DNA of 64,000 nt, from positions 20,274-84,273 of the forward strand of contig JBBSDP010000019.1 of the NCBI GenBank assembly GCA_038240605.1, in the 5' to 3' direction. The stretch comes from JBBSDP01 sp038240605 (GTDB lineage: Bacteria; Planctomycetota; Phycisphaerae; Tepidisphaerales; Tepidisphaeraceae). Positions 54,214-63,081 of this stretch are shown here, piece by piece. The position numbers and the translations under genes were made by a program. A model generated the notes under the pieces. That model saw only the letters and a list, made by a program, of their open reading frames with translations. It searched no databases and was not told the DNA's origin. Each line of letters opens with the position of its first letter. Positions within the stretch are counted from its first letter, which is position 1.

Positions 54214-55075
54214 GTGGTTGAGCCGGTCACTGCGGTGGCAACGTCAGCTTGTAATAGAAGTCCCAACCTGGCTGGCTCATGCCAATGCCCACCTCAGCGA
54301 ACGCGCGCCATTCCACGTGCCCGTCTTCAAACATGAAGTTGCCGCCGGCCGGGACGTTGCCGGTGCGCTCGATGTGACTTGAATACGGTACCGGTCCGCC
54401 CCAGACGGCGCCATTGGCCTGGATCATATCGCTGAGAATCGGTGCGTTGGACGCGTCGTTGTTGAGGAACTTCTTCTTGGCGACCCAGGCTTTGCCGGCG
54501 GGCGTGTAGTCGTCAAAGTTGTTCGGCGCGGCCGGATCGGTCTGACGATACGGCATGTAGAAATATCCGACTAACTCCATCGCGCCGGGGCCGGGGCTAT
54601 TGAAGGTTGGGGCATTCGTCGCCAGAAGTGCCGGAGCCGATGTCCAGTTCTCGCGCACGTAGCGATGCCACTGCTGGGTGGGGCAGTACATGATGTGATC
54701 CCCCGCGCCGTTGGGAATCTTGTCGGTGGTCAAGCCGTTCAAATCCTGACCCATGTACTCGGTGGCGAACTGCTGTACCGTCGCCCCAATCCAACTGATG
54801 TCCGTCCCGTCCAGGTTATAAGGGAAACTGCCCTTGTTGCTGGCAGCGTAAGCCTGCAGGCCAATCGCCCACTGGTGCATGTTGCTGGCGCATTGAATGC
54901 GTAGCGCCTGATAGCGCGCTCGCTGGAGGGCGGGAAGCAGGATCGCCATCAGGATGGCGATGATCCCAATAACGACCAAGAGCTCGACGAGCGTAAAACC
55001 GTGTAGGGGCCTGCGGAAGCCGTTACGCTTCCGGGAGTGTCTGACGTTCCCTTGGCCCTCTACACGGAGTTTGCT

Positions 55076-56188
55076 ATGTCTGACGTGCCCGTCTCGTACG
55101 CCGCGTATGCCGGCGTTGATCTGCACAAGTGTACCGTCTCGCTGTGCGCCGTCGATCCCTCGGGCCGGCAGATCGCCGCGCTCACCTGCGACACCAAGTG
55201 CGTCGACCGGATCGAGGCCTGGATCACCGCCTTGCCCCGCCCGTCGCGTCTGGCGGTTGAAGCGGTCGGGTTCGTCGAGTGGTTCATCGATCGCTTCCGC
55301 CCGTGCGTCGATCGGATCGACATCGCCGACGCGACCGAGCTGGCCAACCGACGCGGCAAGCGGCGCAAGACCGATCGCAAGGACGCGGCCGACATCGCCC
55401 AGCGACTGGCCCGCGGCGAATGCCCGCTGGGCTGGATCGCCGACGAGCCGACCATGCAGCTGCGCAAGCTGGGGCGTCACTGGCGGCACCTGTCGCGCAC
55501 CCTCAGCCGCGCCAAGCACGGCATGCGATCGATGCTGCTGGCGGCCAACTTGCGCGGCCCCAAGTTCGACGGCGCCAGTGCCCAAAAGTGGCTGCTGGCC
55601 CACGGTCATTTGCTCAAGGACGCGCAGCGCGAGGCCTTCGGCAACCTGCTGGACGTCGTCTGCCTGATCGAACGTCAGCGGGAATGCCTGCGGCGACGAA
55701 TCATCCTGGCCAACCGCGATCCCCAGTTCAGCGCGTTGATCGAGATCCTCAAGAGCGTGCCGGGCATCGACGAGATCTGGGCCTGCGTCATCGCCGCCGA
55801 GGTGGGCGACTTCGCCCGCTTCCCCAACGCTGACGCCCTGGAGTTCTGGGCCGGCCTGACGCCCGACAACGCCGAGTCCGCTGGTCGAACCCAGTCCGGC
55901 CCCATCACCAAGGCCGGCAGCCCCTGCCTCCGCTGGGCCTTGTGCAAAGCGGCGGTCACGCTCTGCCGCTCCGATGCCCGGCAGGAGGCGATCCGCCAGC
56001 GACTCATCGGCCACATGCCCAAGCCCAAGGCCAACGTCGCCATGGGTAGAAGACTGCTGCGCGTCCTCTACGCGATGGTCCGCGACGGCTGCTGTTACCA
56101 GGGGCAGGAACCGACCGGCCATCAGCAGGCCGCCAACAGGGCCCGACTCAGAAGGGCCAACGCGAGAAAGGAGCTGATCCCGGCTTGA
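55076..56188 (+). CDS. IS110/IS1111-type DEDD transposase
   Basis: A 370-residue recombinase. The N-terminal RuvC-like DEDD domain has YAGVDLHKCTVSLCAVDP and ANRRGKRRKTDRKDAADIAQ; the C-terminal transposase_20 domain has LKSVPGIDEIWACVIAAEVG, FARFPNADALEFWAGL, GRTQSGPITKAGSPCLRWAL and MGRRLLRVLYAMV, with the conserved serine in the ITKAGS block. It is intact, so the element may still move. The frame is open from a GTG at 55037, but the ATG at 55076 gives the normal N-terminus; the upstream bases are the left end of the element and repeat part of the coding start (SDVP). Confidence 0.93.
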   Translation: MSDVPVSYAAYAGVDLHKCTVSLCAVDPSGRQIAALTCDTKCVDRIEAWITALPRPSRLAVEAVGFVEWFIDRFRPCVDRIDIADATELANRRGKRRKTDRKDAADIAQRLARGECPLGWIADEPTMQLRKLGRHWRHLSRTLSRAKHGMRSMLLAANLRGPKFDGASAQKWLLAHGHLLKDAQREAFGNLLDVVCLIERQRECLRRRIILANRDPQFSALIEILKSVPGIDEIWACVIAAEVGDFARFPNADALEFWAGLTPDNAESAGRTQSGPITKAGSPCLRWALCKAAVTLCRSDARQEAIRQRLIGHMPKPKANVAMGRRLLRVLYAMVRDGCCYQGQEPTGHQQAANRARLRRANARKELIPA

Positions 56189-56648
56189 TCGGACGTTCGG
56201 TGGAACGTTTACGACATCACGATCAGAGGCAACCATCCCTCTGGATGTCTCGTCAATTCGGAGACCGCGGCCCGCGTTCATCCGGCCCGGCAAGCGTCGG
56301 TTCGACCCCGATGCCACTGGCGTCGGGATCGGGTCTTGCCGGTGACCGCGCCCGTGTGAATCCGGCCCGAGTGACGCGAACAAGGTTTTATCCGGCTCGG
56401 AACACGTCAACGCGCATGGCGACGCGCTGACCCGATGACCGCGTAGAGATGAATTCAGCCGCCGAGCGTTTTCGACCGGAACGCTCGCCAGCGCTTGCAC
56501 CGCTCCACCCTGACGGTCTGACTGGGGCGCTGCCCCAGACCCCGCCTCGTAAGCCTCGTCCGCCGGGGCGTGGGGAGTGCGCGCGAAGACGAACGGAGAA
56601 CAAAATGAACGGCCCATGAAATAATCACGGTCTCGCCGTAGACAAGAA
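56189..56648 (+). ncRNA. Candidate bridge/seeker RNA region in the IS right end
   Basis: About 460 bases after the transposase that encode no protein I recognise. A motif ATCCGGCCCG or close variants occurs three times (around 56277, 56356 and 56393), each followed by a run ending in AcG/GcG, and a GGGGC-GCT-GCCCC hairpin lies at 56524-56536. IS1111-type elements are known to encode a structured guide RNA in this position. The exact RNA ends and the target-binding and donor-binding loops were not identified. Confidence 0.4.
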
Positions 56649-56764
56649 GCCCCTACAGAGATGAACGCCCTTCGAGCTCTTGTTAAGGGAGACCGCAAAG
56701 AACCGCGCATCGCCAACCTCGCTGGCCGGTGGCTGAACTCAGTTCTCCCCCCGCGGCGCCAAAT

Positions 56765-57613
56765 CTATCGGCTCATTGCGCGGTTCCTGCGCCGAGCCAT
56801 CAACAATGCTCCGCTTACAGCCAGAACCGCGGCCGATGCCGGCTCCGGGACCAATGCGTTGTTGTACAGCTTCACGCTATCAATGACGCCAGTGAACGGT
56901 TCACCGCCGCCGGGACCGACGTTGCCGATGGTCGCGTCAACCGCACCACCACTCGTAATTGTGCCGCTGACCAACACGCTGTCTCGAAGAATGCCATCGA
57001 CGTAAATTGCTTTCACGCCGGTCGCACTGTCATACGAGGCGTCGACCTGATGGGCTTTTCCATCCTCAAGCTCAACACCACCCGGAGGGGGCGCGGTATT
57101 CAGCGTGACCCCATGCGACCCGTCGAGCAGCATGTCCAACTCGTTATAAGAACCGCCGATGTTCAGGCCAAACGAAAGTACGGGACCCGTCGCAACTGGT
57201 GGCTGGGCGCCGGGGCCGTTGGCGTCGTTCTGAAACGAAAATAGAATCCGGTTATTCCCATCTTCCTTGCGGAAGATTTCGTCGTAGGGATCGCTGCCTG
57301 GATTCCACGACGGCAGAATCACCGCCTGTACATCGATGCCGGTGGTGGCCGCAAATGTAGGGCCCACATCGACGGCATCGCCGCCCGTGTTGTTAAACAG
57401 CGCGGCCCCTATTGATCCGTTAAGACCATTGGTGCGCGTTGCCGTTCCCTGGAAAATTCCGTTGTGTCCGCTCACCGAGTCGATTGCCGGGGCGGATCCT
57501 GCGTTGCTCTCGTCGAAGTTGTAGGAATCAACCAGCGCCGCCGACGCCCGTCCGCCCGCAACAGCGATCGCCAACCCAACGCTGAGCATTTTCGCCACTG
57601 TGATGGGATTCAC
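56765..57613 (-). CDS. LamG-domain protein with PEP-CTERM anchor
   Basis: A 282-residue exported protein. Signal peptide: AKMLSVGLAIAVAGGRASA. A concanavalin-like LamG domain follows (DSYNFDESNAGSAPAIDSVS, GHNGIFQGTATR, HQVDASYDSATGVKAIYVDG, FTGVIDSVKLYNNAL). The end is a PEP-CTERM sorting signal: VPEPASAAVLAVSGALLMARRR, that is a VPEP motif, a membrane helix and a basic tail, so it should be processed by an exosortase. An AGGAGG ribosome site precedes the ATG. It is divergent from the ECF sigma gene and may be a target of that system. Confidence 0.9.
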   Translation of the reverse strand: MNPITVAKMLSVGLAIAVAGGRASAALVDSYNFDESNAGSAPAIDSVSGHNGIFQGTATRTNGLNGSIGAALFNNTGGDAVDVGPTFAATTGIDVQAVILPSWNPGSDPYDEIFRKEDGNNRILFSFQNDANGPGAQPPVATGPVLSFGLNIGGSYNELDMLLDGSHGVTLNTAPPPGGVELEDGKAHQVDASYDSATGVKAIYVDGILRDSVLVSGTITSGGAVDATIGNVGPGGGEPFTGVIDSVKLYNNALVPEPASAAVLAVSGALLMARRRNRAMSR

Positions 57614-57798
57614 CGCTACCTCCTGTGAAAGTTTGTGTCGGCCCCCGCGGGCCTACTGAAAACTTGGTTGCCAAATCGCTTCCAAGCATCCAATGATTAA
57701 ACCGCGGCAAATCCCGAAACCTGTGTCCAAAAAAATTTTTTTGGATCTGTAGGCAAATCCCGCAGATTTCCGGCACAGCTTTTCGCAAAGGGGGAGGT

Positions 57799-58404
57799 AT
57801 GAACTGCGAACGCGCTACCGCAATGAACTCCGACTCGAACGAATCAACTGATCCCCCGTCTGATGCCGCTCGCGTTGAGCAGTTCCTGCGACTGTTCTCG
57901 ATGCACCGTCAGCGGCTGTTCCAGTACATCCTGGCCCTGCTTCCCAACCTCCATGACGCCGAAGACGTGCTTCAGGAGACCAACGTCATCCTCTGGCGGA
58001 AGTTTGGGGAGTATCAGGAGGGGACCAACTTCGCAGGCTGGGCGATGCGCATCGCCCACTTCGAGATCCTCAAGCATCGACGCCGGCAAGCACGGGGCGG
58101 AAAACCGGTCCTACTCGATGAAAGGGTCCTGGAGACGCTTGCGGTTGAGGCGGGTGCGAACGTCAGTGTGCTCGAGGCGGCGTCCAACGCATTAGAGCAT
58201 TGCCTGCGAAAGCTCTCGAAGGAAGATCAGGCCTTGCTTCGGGCGACCTATGCCGCCAGCGAGAAGATCACGGAGGTGGCCGCCCGGCTGCAGCGGCCCG
58301 TGAATTCCGTGTACAAGTCGCTGGGCAGAATTCGGCAGGCGTTGCTGGCGTGCGTTAAACGAGGCGTTCGGCTCGCGGAGTGGCCGGGAGGGGAACTGAC
58401 ATGA
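57799..58404 (+). CDS. ECF RNA polymerase sigma factor (planctomycete/verrucomicrobial type)
   Basis: A 201-residue sigma-70 factor with region 2 (FQYILALLPNLHDAEDVLQE, WRKFGEYQEGTNFAGWAMRI) and region 4 (RATYAASEKITEVAARLQRP, VNSVYKSLGRIRQAL). The N-terminal ~25 residues before the first helix vary in this group. A GGGGGAGG sequence lies directly before the ATG at 57799, too close for ideal use, so the ATG at 57823 is a possible alternative. Its stop overlaps the FecR-like gene (ATGA), and the proteins are expected to work as a sigma/anti-sigma pair. Confidence 0.93.
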   Translation: MNCERATAMNSDSNESTDPPSDAARVEQFLRLFSMHRQRLFQYILALLPNLHDAEDVLQETNVILWRKFGEYQEGTNFAGWAMRIAHFEILKHRRRQARGGKPVLLDERVLETLAVEAGANVSVLEAASNALEHCLRKLSKEDQALLRATYAASEKITEVAARLQRPVNSVYKSLGRIRQALLACVKRGVRLAEWPGGELT

Positions 58405-60206
58405 CGTCACCCCAACACGCCTTCGATCCGAATGCCTTCGACTCCATGCTGGAGCGGTTGCTCAACGGCACGCTCGACGCTGCCGAGGCAACGGCCCTGA
58501 ACCAATGGCTTGCCACCGATCCGCTCGCCAGGTGGCGCTATCTGCTCTACATGGAGATTCACGGGGCCCTGCACCGTCGGTTTCAGGTCGTGTCGATCGA
58601 CGATGTCTCGCAAACCATCGAGGCCGAGGGCACCGATCCGGATCCGATGAGCAACACGATGGTGTTGCCGGCCATCGTCATGTCGGCGGATGACGTTGAT
58701 CCCACGGTCATCGCTGCGCCGCCGGCCACTGCTATCCGCCCAATGCGGACCGACGCGGCCGAACCCCGTCGCCCGTTGCTGCAGCGCCCCAGCATTCGAG
58801 CGGCGGCCGTCGCCGCGTTCCTCATCGGCGCCGTTGCGATCATATTGTCCATCGCCCACCACCGCGGGTTTCAGGTTGCTGAGGCGGGCAGCTCTGGCGA
58901 AGCGCCCGCGGTTCTGGTTGCTACCCTGGATGCGCACTGGGATGGGCCGGCTCCCGGGATCGGATCACCTCTCACCCCACAACCAATCACGCTAACCTCG
59001 GGCGTGGCCCACCTTCATTTTGCCGGCGGCGCCGACGTGCTGGTCGAAGGCCCCGCGCGTTTCGTCGCTGCCCAGGCATCCACCCTTAAACTGGAATTCG
59101 GCAAGGTCACCGCAACGGCCGAAGATTCGGGAGCCGCCGCTCCGGCCAACGCCTCTAGGTTCGTCGTCGATACGCCAAGTGCACGCGTGGTGGATGTGGG
59201 CACAGAGTTTGGGGTGAGGGTCGATCCTTCGTCGGGAACAGAAGTTCGGGTGTTTCGTGGCGAGGTGCGCGTCAGCAACGTCGCCGCCGGCACAAGCGGG
59301 TCGTCACAACTCAGCGCATCGGCGGTGCTCGTTCGAGCGGGTTCGGCTGTGGAAGTGATCCAGGGTGCTGCGCCGACGCCACTGGCAAACCCTGATCGAT
59401 TCATCCGTAAGGCTGACTTCGAGATCGAAACACGTGCGGAGAATGGGACAGCGGCAGATCGGGTCCTTGCGCAGGCCCACCGACTGAGCCGCGATCCGCG
59501 CGTTGTTGCCCTGTACGATTTTGAGCCGGACGAACGGGATGTTGCGAAGCTGGACAACACGGTCAGTGGCGCGGAAGGGGCCGGCGGGCGGATCATTTCG
59601 GCACCATGGGAACCGGGCCATCTTGAGGGGAAGCACGCGCTTCGGTTCGACAAGCCCGAAAGTCGTGTCGAGGTGAACGTTCCAAACCCGATGCCGCAGA
59701 TGACGCTGTACGCGTGGATCAAGCTGGCCAGCTTCAATCACGGTGCGGGCGGTTCAGCCAAGGGTGCGACGGGCTCCCCCTGGAATTCCCTGTTGATGAC
59801 CGACCGCCGGGGTTCGGGAGATGGATACGTCCACTGGCTCTTGTCCCAGGAGGGGCAGATCGAGCTCAGCGTTCAGCATTTGGATCCCGAGCCAAATTTC
59901 AGTTCGCCAATTGTGCTATTCCCTCGCGATTTGAATGTCTGGCACCAGGTGGCGGTGGTGTACGATAAGCCATCGGACCGTATCGCCTTTTACCTGGACG
60001 GCGCCGAAGTGAGTGCACAGCCGATTGGGAATCGCGGCGCGTTGACGGTGGGGAAAGCGCAGATCGGGAACTGGCTTCCAGATAATGAGCCGGAAAATTT
60101 CCGCCACCTTGACGGCTCCATTGATGAACTGATCGTTTTTCGAGCGGCTCTCAACGCAGCGGAAATCAAGAAGTTATGGATGGTAGAACAAGGCAACGCG
60201 CGATAG
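58401..60206 (+). CDS. FecR-like anti-sigma protein with C-terminal LamG domain
   Basis: A 601-residue membrane protein. The N-terminus (DSMLERLLNGTLDAAEATAL) is the cytoplasmic anti-sigma-like helix region, followed by one membrane segment (IRAAAVAAFLIGAVAIILSI, about 135-157), a FecR domain (LTSGVAHLHFAGGADVLVEG, FVVDTPSARVVDVGTEFGVR, VFRGEVRVSN) and a LamG domain (LYAWIKLASFNHG, WHQVAVVYDKPSDRIAFYLD, HLDGSIDELIVFRAALNAAE). The outer LamG domain is a good candidate for sensing a glycan. The coupled sigma gene upstream and DUF1549/DUF1501 genes downstream suggest a regulon for glycan use. Confidence 0.93.
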   Translation: MTSPQHAFDPNAFDSMLERLLNGTLDAAEATALNQWLATDPLARWRYLLYMEIHGALHRRFQVVSIDDVSQTIEAEGTDPDPMSNTMVLPAIVMSADDVDPTVIAAPPATAIRPMRTDAAEPRRPLLQRPSIRAAAVAAFLIGAVAIILSIAHHRGFQVAEAGSSGEAPAVLVATLDAHWDGPAPGIGSPLTPQPITLTSGVAHLHFAGGADVLVEGPARFVAAQASTLKLEFGKVTATAEDSGAAAPANASRFVVDTPSARVVDVGTEFGVRVDPSSGTEVRVFRGEVRVSNVAAGTSGSSQLSASAVLVRAGSAVEVIQGAAPTPLANPDRFIRKADFEIETRAENGTAADRVLAQAHRLSRDPRVVALYDFEPDERDVAKLDNTVSGAEGAGGRIISAPWEPGHLEGKHALRFDKPESRVEVNVPNPMPQMTLYAWIKLASFNHGAGGSAKGATGSPWNSLLMTDRRGSGDGYVHWLLSQEGQIELSVQHLDPEPNFSSPIVLFPRDLNVWHQVAVVYDKPSDRIAFYLDGAEVSAQPIGNRGALTVGKAQIGNWLPDNEPENFRHLDGSIDELIVFRAALNAAEIKKLWMVEQGNAR

Positions 60207-60217
60207 CCAAGGAAAAG

Positions 60218-62980
60218 ATGTTGAGCATGCGGCATCACATCCGGACCGTCTTGTGGATCGGCTTGATCGCGTTGTGCGCGACCGGCGTGCGAGCTGCCGA
60301 TCCGCCCGCCGCACCGTCAGCCGATGCGTTCGCGAAGCGCGCCGATTGGTGGTCCTTCAAGCCGATCGTTCGTCCCGAGATTCCCAAGCCTGACGCAATC
60401 GCCAAGTGGGGTCGTAATCCGATCGACGCGTTCGTGCTCGAGCGGATGGCGCGGGAGGGCCTCAACCCTTCCGCCGAGGCCGATCGCCGCACGCTGATCC
60501 GCCGGGTGACGTTTGATCTGACTGGCCTGCCGCCGACGCCAGAAGAGATCGACGCGTTTGTCGCGGATCCCGCGCCCGACGCATACGAGAGGCTCGTCGA
60601 TCGCCTGTTGGCATCGCCGCGATATGGAGAGCGCTGGGCGCGCCATTGGCTCGACGTCGTCCATTATGGCGACACGCACGGCTACGACAAAGACAAGATC
60701 CGCCCCAACGCCTGGCCCTACCGCGATTACGTCATCCGGGCATTCAACCAGGACAAGCCGTATTCCCGCTTTGTGCGCGAGCAACTCGCGGGGGATGCGC
60801 TCTACTCCGATGATCCGGACGGGGTCGTCGCGACTGGATTTATTGTCGCTGGCCCGTGGGATTTCGTCGGTCACGTGGAAGTGTCGGAGACGACGACGAA
60901 CGGCGCCATCGCCCGCAATCTCGATCGCGACGACATGGTGATGAACACGATGTCGGCCTTTACGTCACTGACCGTTCACTGCGCCCGCTGTCACAACCAC
61001 AAGTTCGATGCGATCACACAGCTCGACTATTACAGCCTCCAGGCTGTCTTCGCGGGAATCGGTCGAAATGATCGGTCCTACGATCCCGACCCGGCCGTCG
61101 CTCACCAGCGCACCGAGTTGTTGGCGCAGAAAAAGTCGCTCGAGGCATCGCTCGCCGCTGTCGATCAGAAGCTCGCGCGGGTGAAGCCGGCGGAGGTGGC
61201 CGTGCTCGATCTGGAGATCGAGGCGCTGCACGAGCAGCTCAAGCCGGTTGATGTCGCGCAGCCAAGCCCCAGCAACGGCTATCACAGCGCAATCTCCCTG
61301 TCGCAGGACGTGACCAAATGGGTGCAAGTGGACCTGGGAACGACTGCGCCGATCGACCGGATCCGCCTGATGCCCGCGCGACCGACCGATTTTCCCGACA
61401 CGCCCGGGTTCGGTTTCCCGATCCGTTACAAGGTCGAGGTCGCAAATGAGCCCACCTTCGCCCAACCAATCGTCCTCGTGGACCACACGGCGGCCAACGT
61501 GCCCAACCCGGGCGATCACCCTGTGGACATAAACGGCAAGCAGACGACCGCTCGTTTCGTGCGCGTGACTGCCACCAAGCTCTGGAAGCGCCTGGACGAT
61601 TACGTGCTCGCGTTCGGCGAGCTTGAAGTGGTTTCGGAAGGAAAGCTGATCTCGCGTGGCGCGGCCGTCGCATCGCTGGACTCGATCGAAGCGGGACGTT
61701 GGTCGGGTCGGGCGCTGGTGGATGGGTTTGACAGTCGTCATCGCGTCCTGAGCGATGCCGGACTTCCCGCGCAGGCCGAACTTCAGCATTCGATCGACCA
61801 GCGCCTCGCCCGGCGCGATGAGCTGATACGGCAGTCGGTTGATCCGGCGCTGCGCGACGAGGCGGCACGGTGTCGGACTTCGCTCGCGGCCGTTTCGACC
61901 AGGCTAGCCGCGCTGCCGGCGGCCCACGTCGTCTTCGCCGCCGCCAGCCACTTCGAGCCGGCGGGAAATCACATCGCGCCGCCCGGCGGAAAGCCGCGCC
62001 CGATCCACGTGCTGATGCGCGGCAACGTGACCGATCCGCGTGAACAGGCCAATGCCGGCGCCGTGGCGGCGGTTTCGGGTCCGCCTTCGGCACGATTCGC
62101 GCTCGCCAACCCGGAGGATGAAGCGAGCCGTCGCGCAGCGCTGGCGGAATGGATCGTCGATCCGCGAAATCCGCTGACGTGGCGGTCGGCAGTGAATCGC
62201 GTCTGGCACTATCACTTCGGCCGGGGAATCGTCGAATCCACCAATGACTTCGGCCACATGGGCACGCTGCCGAGTCACCCCGAGCTGCTCGACTGGCTTG
62301 CTGCCGAGTTCCGGGATGGCGGGAAATATCTGAACGCGCAGTCGATCAAGTCCCTGCACCGCCTCATCGTGACCAGCGCCACCTATCGACAAAGCTCCGC
62401 TGGCGACGCCGCCAGGGAGAAGGTCGACGCCGGTAACCGGCTGCTCTGGCGCATGAACCGGCGTCGTCTCGAAGCCGAGGCCATTCGCGACAGCGTCCTT
62501 TCCGTCAGCGGCAAGCTCGACCTGACGATGGGCGGGCCGGGCTATTACCTCTTCGGATTCCTCGACGACCACTCGCCTCACTACCTCTACGAGCAACATG
62601 ATCCGGACGATCCCAAGAGCCTCCGCCGGACGATTTACCGGTTCATCGTTCGCTCGGTGCCGGATCCGTTCATGACGACGCTCGATTGCCCGGATCCTTC
62701 GCTGATCAACGACAAGCGGTTTGAAACCGTGACGGCGTTGCAGTCGTTGGCCATGCTGAACGACACGTTCATAGTTCGCCAGGCGCAGCACTTTGCCGAG
62801 CGTGTCGATGCGCTGGCGCCGGAGGGTCCTGGGCGCATCGAGGCCGCGTATCGGCTCGCCCTGGGCCGTTCGCCCACGCGTGAGGAATCGGAGCAACTGG
62901 TCGCGTACGTTCAGAAGAACGGCATGCCGAACCTCTGTCGGGTGATCTTCAACCTGAACGAGTTCGTATTCGTGGATTGA
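60218..62980 (+). CDS. DUF1549/DUF1553 secreted protein with F5/8 type C insert
   Basis: A 920-residue family member; the chosen ATG at 60218 follows AGGAAAAG, with 60227 as alternative. Signal peptide VLWIGLIALCATGVRAA. DUF1549: NPIDAFVLERMAREGL, FDLTGLPPTPEEI, LLASPRYGERWARHWLD, VHCARCHNHKFDAI. The insert is a discoidin-like module (HSAISLSQDVTKWVQVDLG, RIRLMPARPTDFPDTPG, ARFVRVTATKLWKRLDDYVL), which usually binds sugars. DUF1553: LTWRSAVNRVWHYHFGRGIV, SNDFGHMGT-like, LHRLIVTSATYRQSS and QSLAMLNDTFIVR. It starts 11 bases after the FecR-LamG gene and precedes a DUF1501 gene. Confidence 0.92.
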   Translation: MLSMRHHIRTVLWIGLIALCATGVRAADPPAAPSADAFAKRADWWSFKPIVRPEIPKPDAIAKWGRNPIDAFVLERMAREGLNPSAEADRRTLIRRVTFDLTGLPPTPEEIDAFVADPAPDAYERLVDRLLASPRYGERWARHWLDVVHYGDTHGYDKDKIRPNAWPYRDYVIRAFNQDKPYSRFVREQLAGDALYSDDPDGVVATGFIVAGPWDFVGHVEVSETTTNGAIARNLDRDDMVMNTMSAFTSLTVHCARCHNHKFDAITQLDYYSLQAVFAGIGRNDRSYDPDPAVAHQRTELLAQKKSLEASLAAVDQKLARVKPAEVAVLDLEIEALHEQLKPVDVAQPSPSNGYHSAISLSQDVTKWVQVDLGTTAPIDRIRLMPARPTDFPDTPGFGFPIRYKVEVANEPTFAQPIVLVDHTAANVPNPGDHPVDINGKQTTARFVRVTATKLWKRLDDYVLAFGELEVVSEGKLISRGAAVASLDSIEAGRWSGRALVDGFDSRHRVLSDAGLPAQAELQHSIDQRLARRDELIRQSVDPALRDEAARCRTSLAAVSTRLAALPAAHVVFAAASHFEPAGNHIAPPGGKPRPIHVLMRGNVTDPREQANAGAVAAVSGPPSARFALANPEDEASRRAALAEWIVDPRNPLTWRSAVNRVWHYHFGRGIVESTNDFGHMGTLPSHPELLDWLAAEFRDGGKYLNAQSIKSLHRLIVTSATYRQSSAGDAAREKVDAGNRLLWRMNRRRLEAEAIRDSVLSVSGKLDLTMGGPGYYLFGFLDDHSPHYLYEQHDPDDPKSLRRTIYRFIVRSVPDPFMTTLDCPDPSLINDKRFETVTALQSLAMLNDTFIVRQAQHFAERVDALAPEGPGRIEAAYRLALGRSPTREESEQLVAYVQKNGMPNLCRVIFNLNEFVFVD

Positions 62981-63019
62981 GAATGGGGCCGGGCCCACCT
63001 CGCAGGAACGTCAATGTAG

Positions 63020-63036
63020 GGTGGGCTTGGCCCACC
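63020..63036. repeat. GGTGGGC-TTG-GCCCACC hairpin
   Basis: A perfect 7-base stem with a three-base loop in the ~100-base gap between the DUF1549/1553 and DUF1501 genes, with a partial variant (GGGCCCACC) just before it and GGTGG...CCGCCCACC just after. It may modulate expression of the second gene, or be a copy of a dispersed palindromic repeat. Confidence 0.5.
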
Positions 63037-63081
63037 GCGTGAACCAGAAACGGTGGTTTCCCGCCCACCGAGGAACGAGAC

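Larger units (their letters stand above)
54995..56662 (+). mobile_element. IS110-family element, IS1111-type subgroup features
   Basis: About 1.67 kb, with ends inferred from the split pilin gene. The only gene is the DEDD transposase at 55076-56188. Near the ends are a 9-base inverted repeat (TGTAGGGGC at 55002-55010 and its complement at 56649-56657), placed 7 and 5 bases inside the ends; subterminal inverted repeats are typical of the IS1111 group and absent from classical IS110. The non-coding right end is long (about 470 bases), again as in IS1111. No target duplication is visible. Confidence 0.85.
54227..56710 (-). pseudogene. DUF1559 type IV pilin-like gene, interrupted by an IS element
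   Basis: Two segments on the minus strand. The 5' piece (56710-56663) encodes MRGSLRSPLTRARRAF after a GAGG site. The 3' piece (54994-54227) resumes at TLVELLVVIGIIAILMAILL and continues with PALQRARYQALRIQCASNMHQ, the DUF1559/H-X9-DG pattern, ending with GGNFMFEDGHVEWRAFAEV. Joined, they give RRAF-TLVELL, a normal class III (prepilin) cleavage region followed by the pilin helix, so the element split the gene exactly at the processing site. The protein would be a secreted pseudopilin of the kind expanded in Planctomycetes. As it stands it cannot be made intact. Confidence 0.85.

Noticed and set aside
54227..56716. A single 829-residue protein from the continuous minus-strand frame
   Set aside because: The middle ~550 codons are the antisense of an intact IS110-type transposase; the pilin halves at both ends show that this is an interrupted gene.
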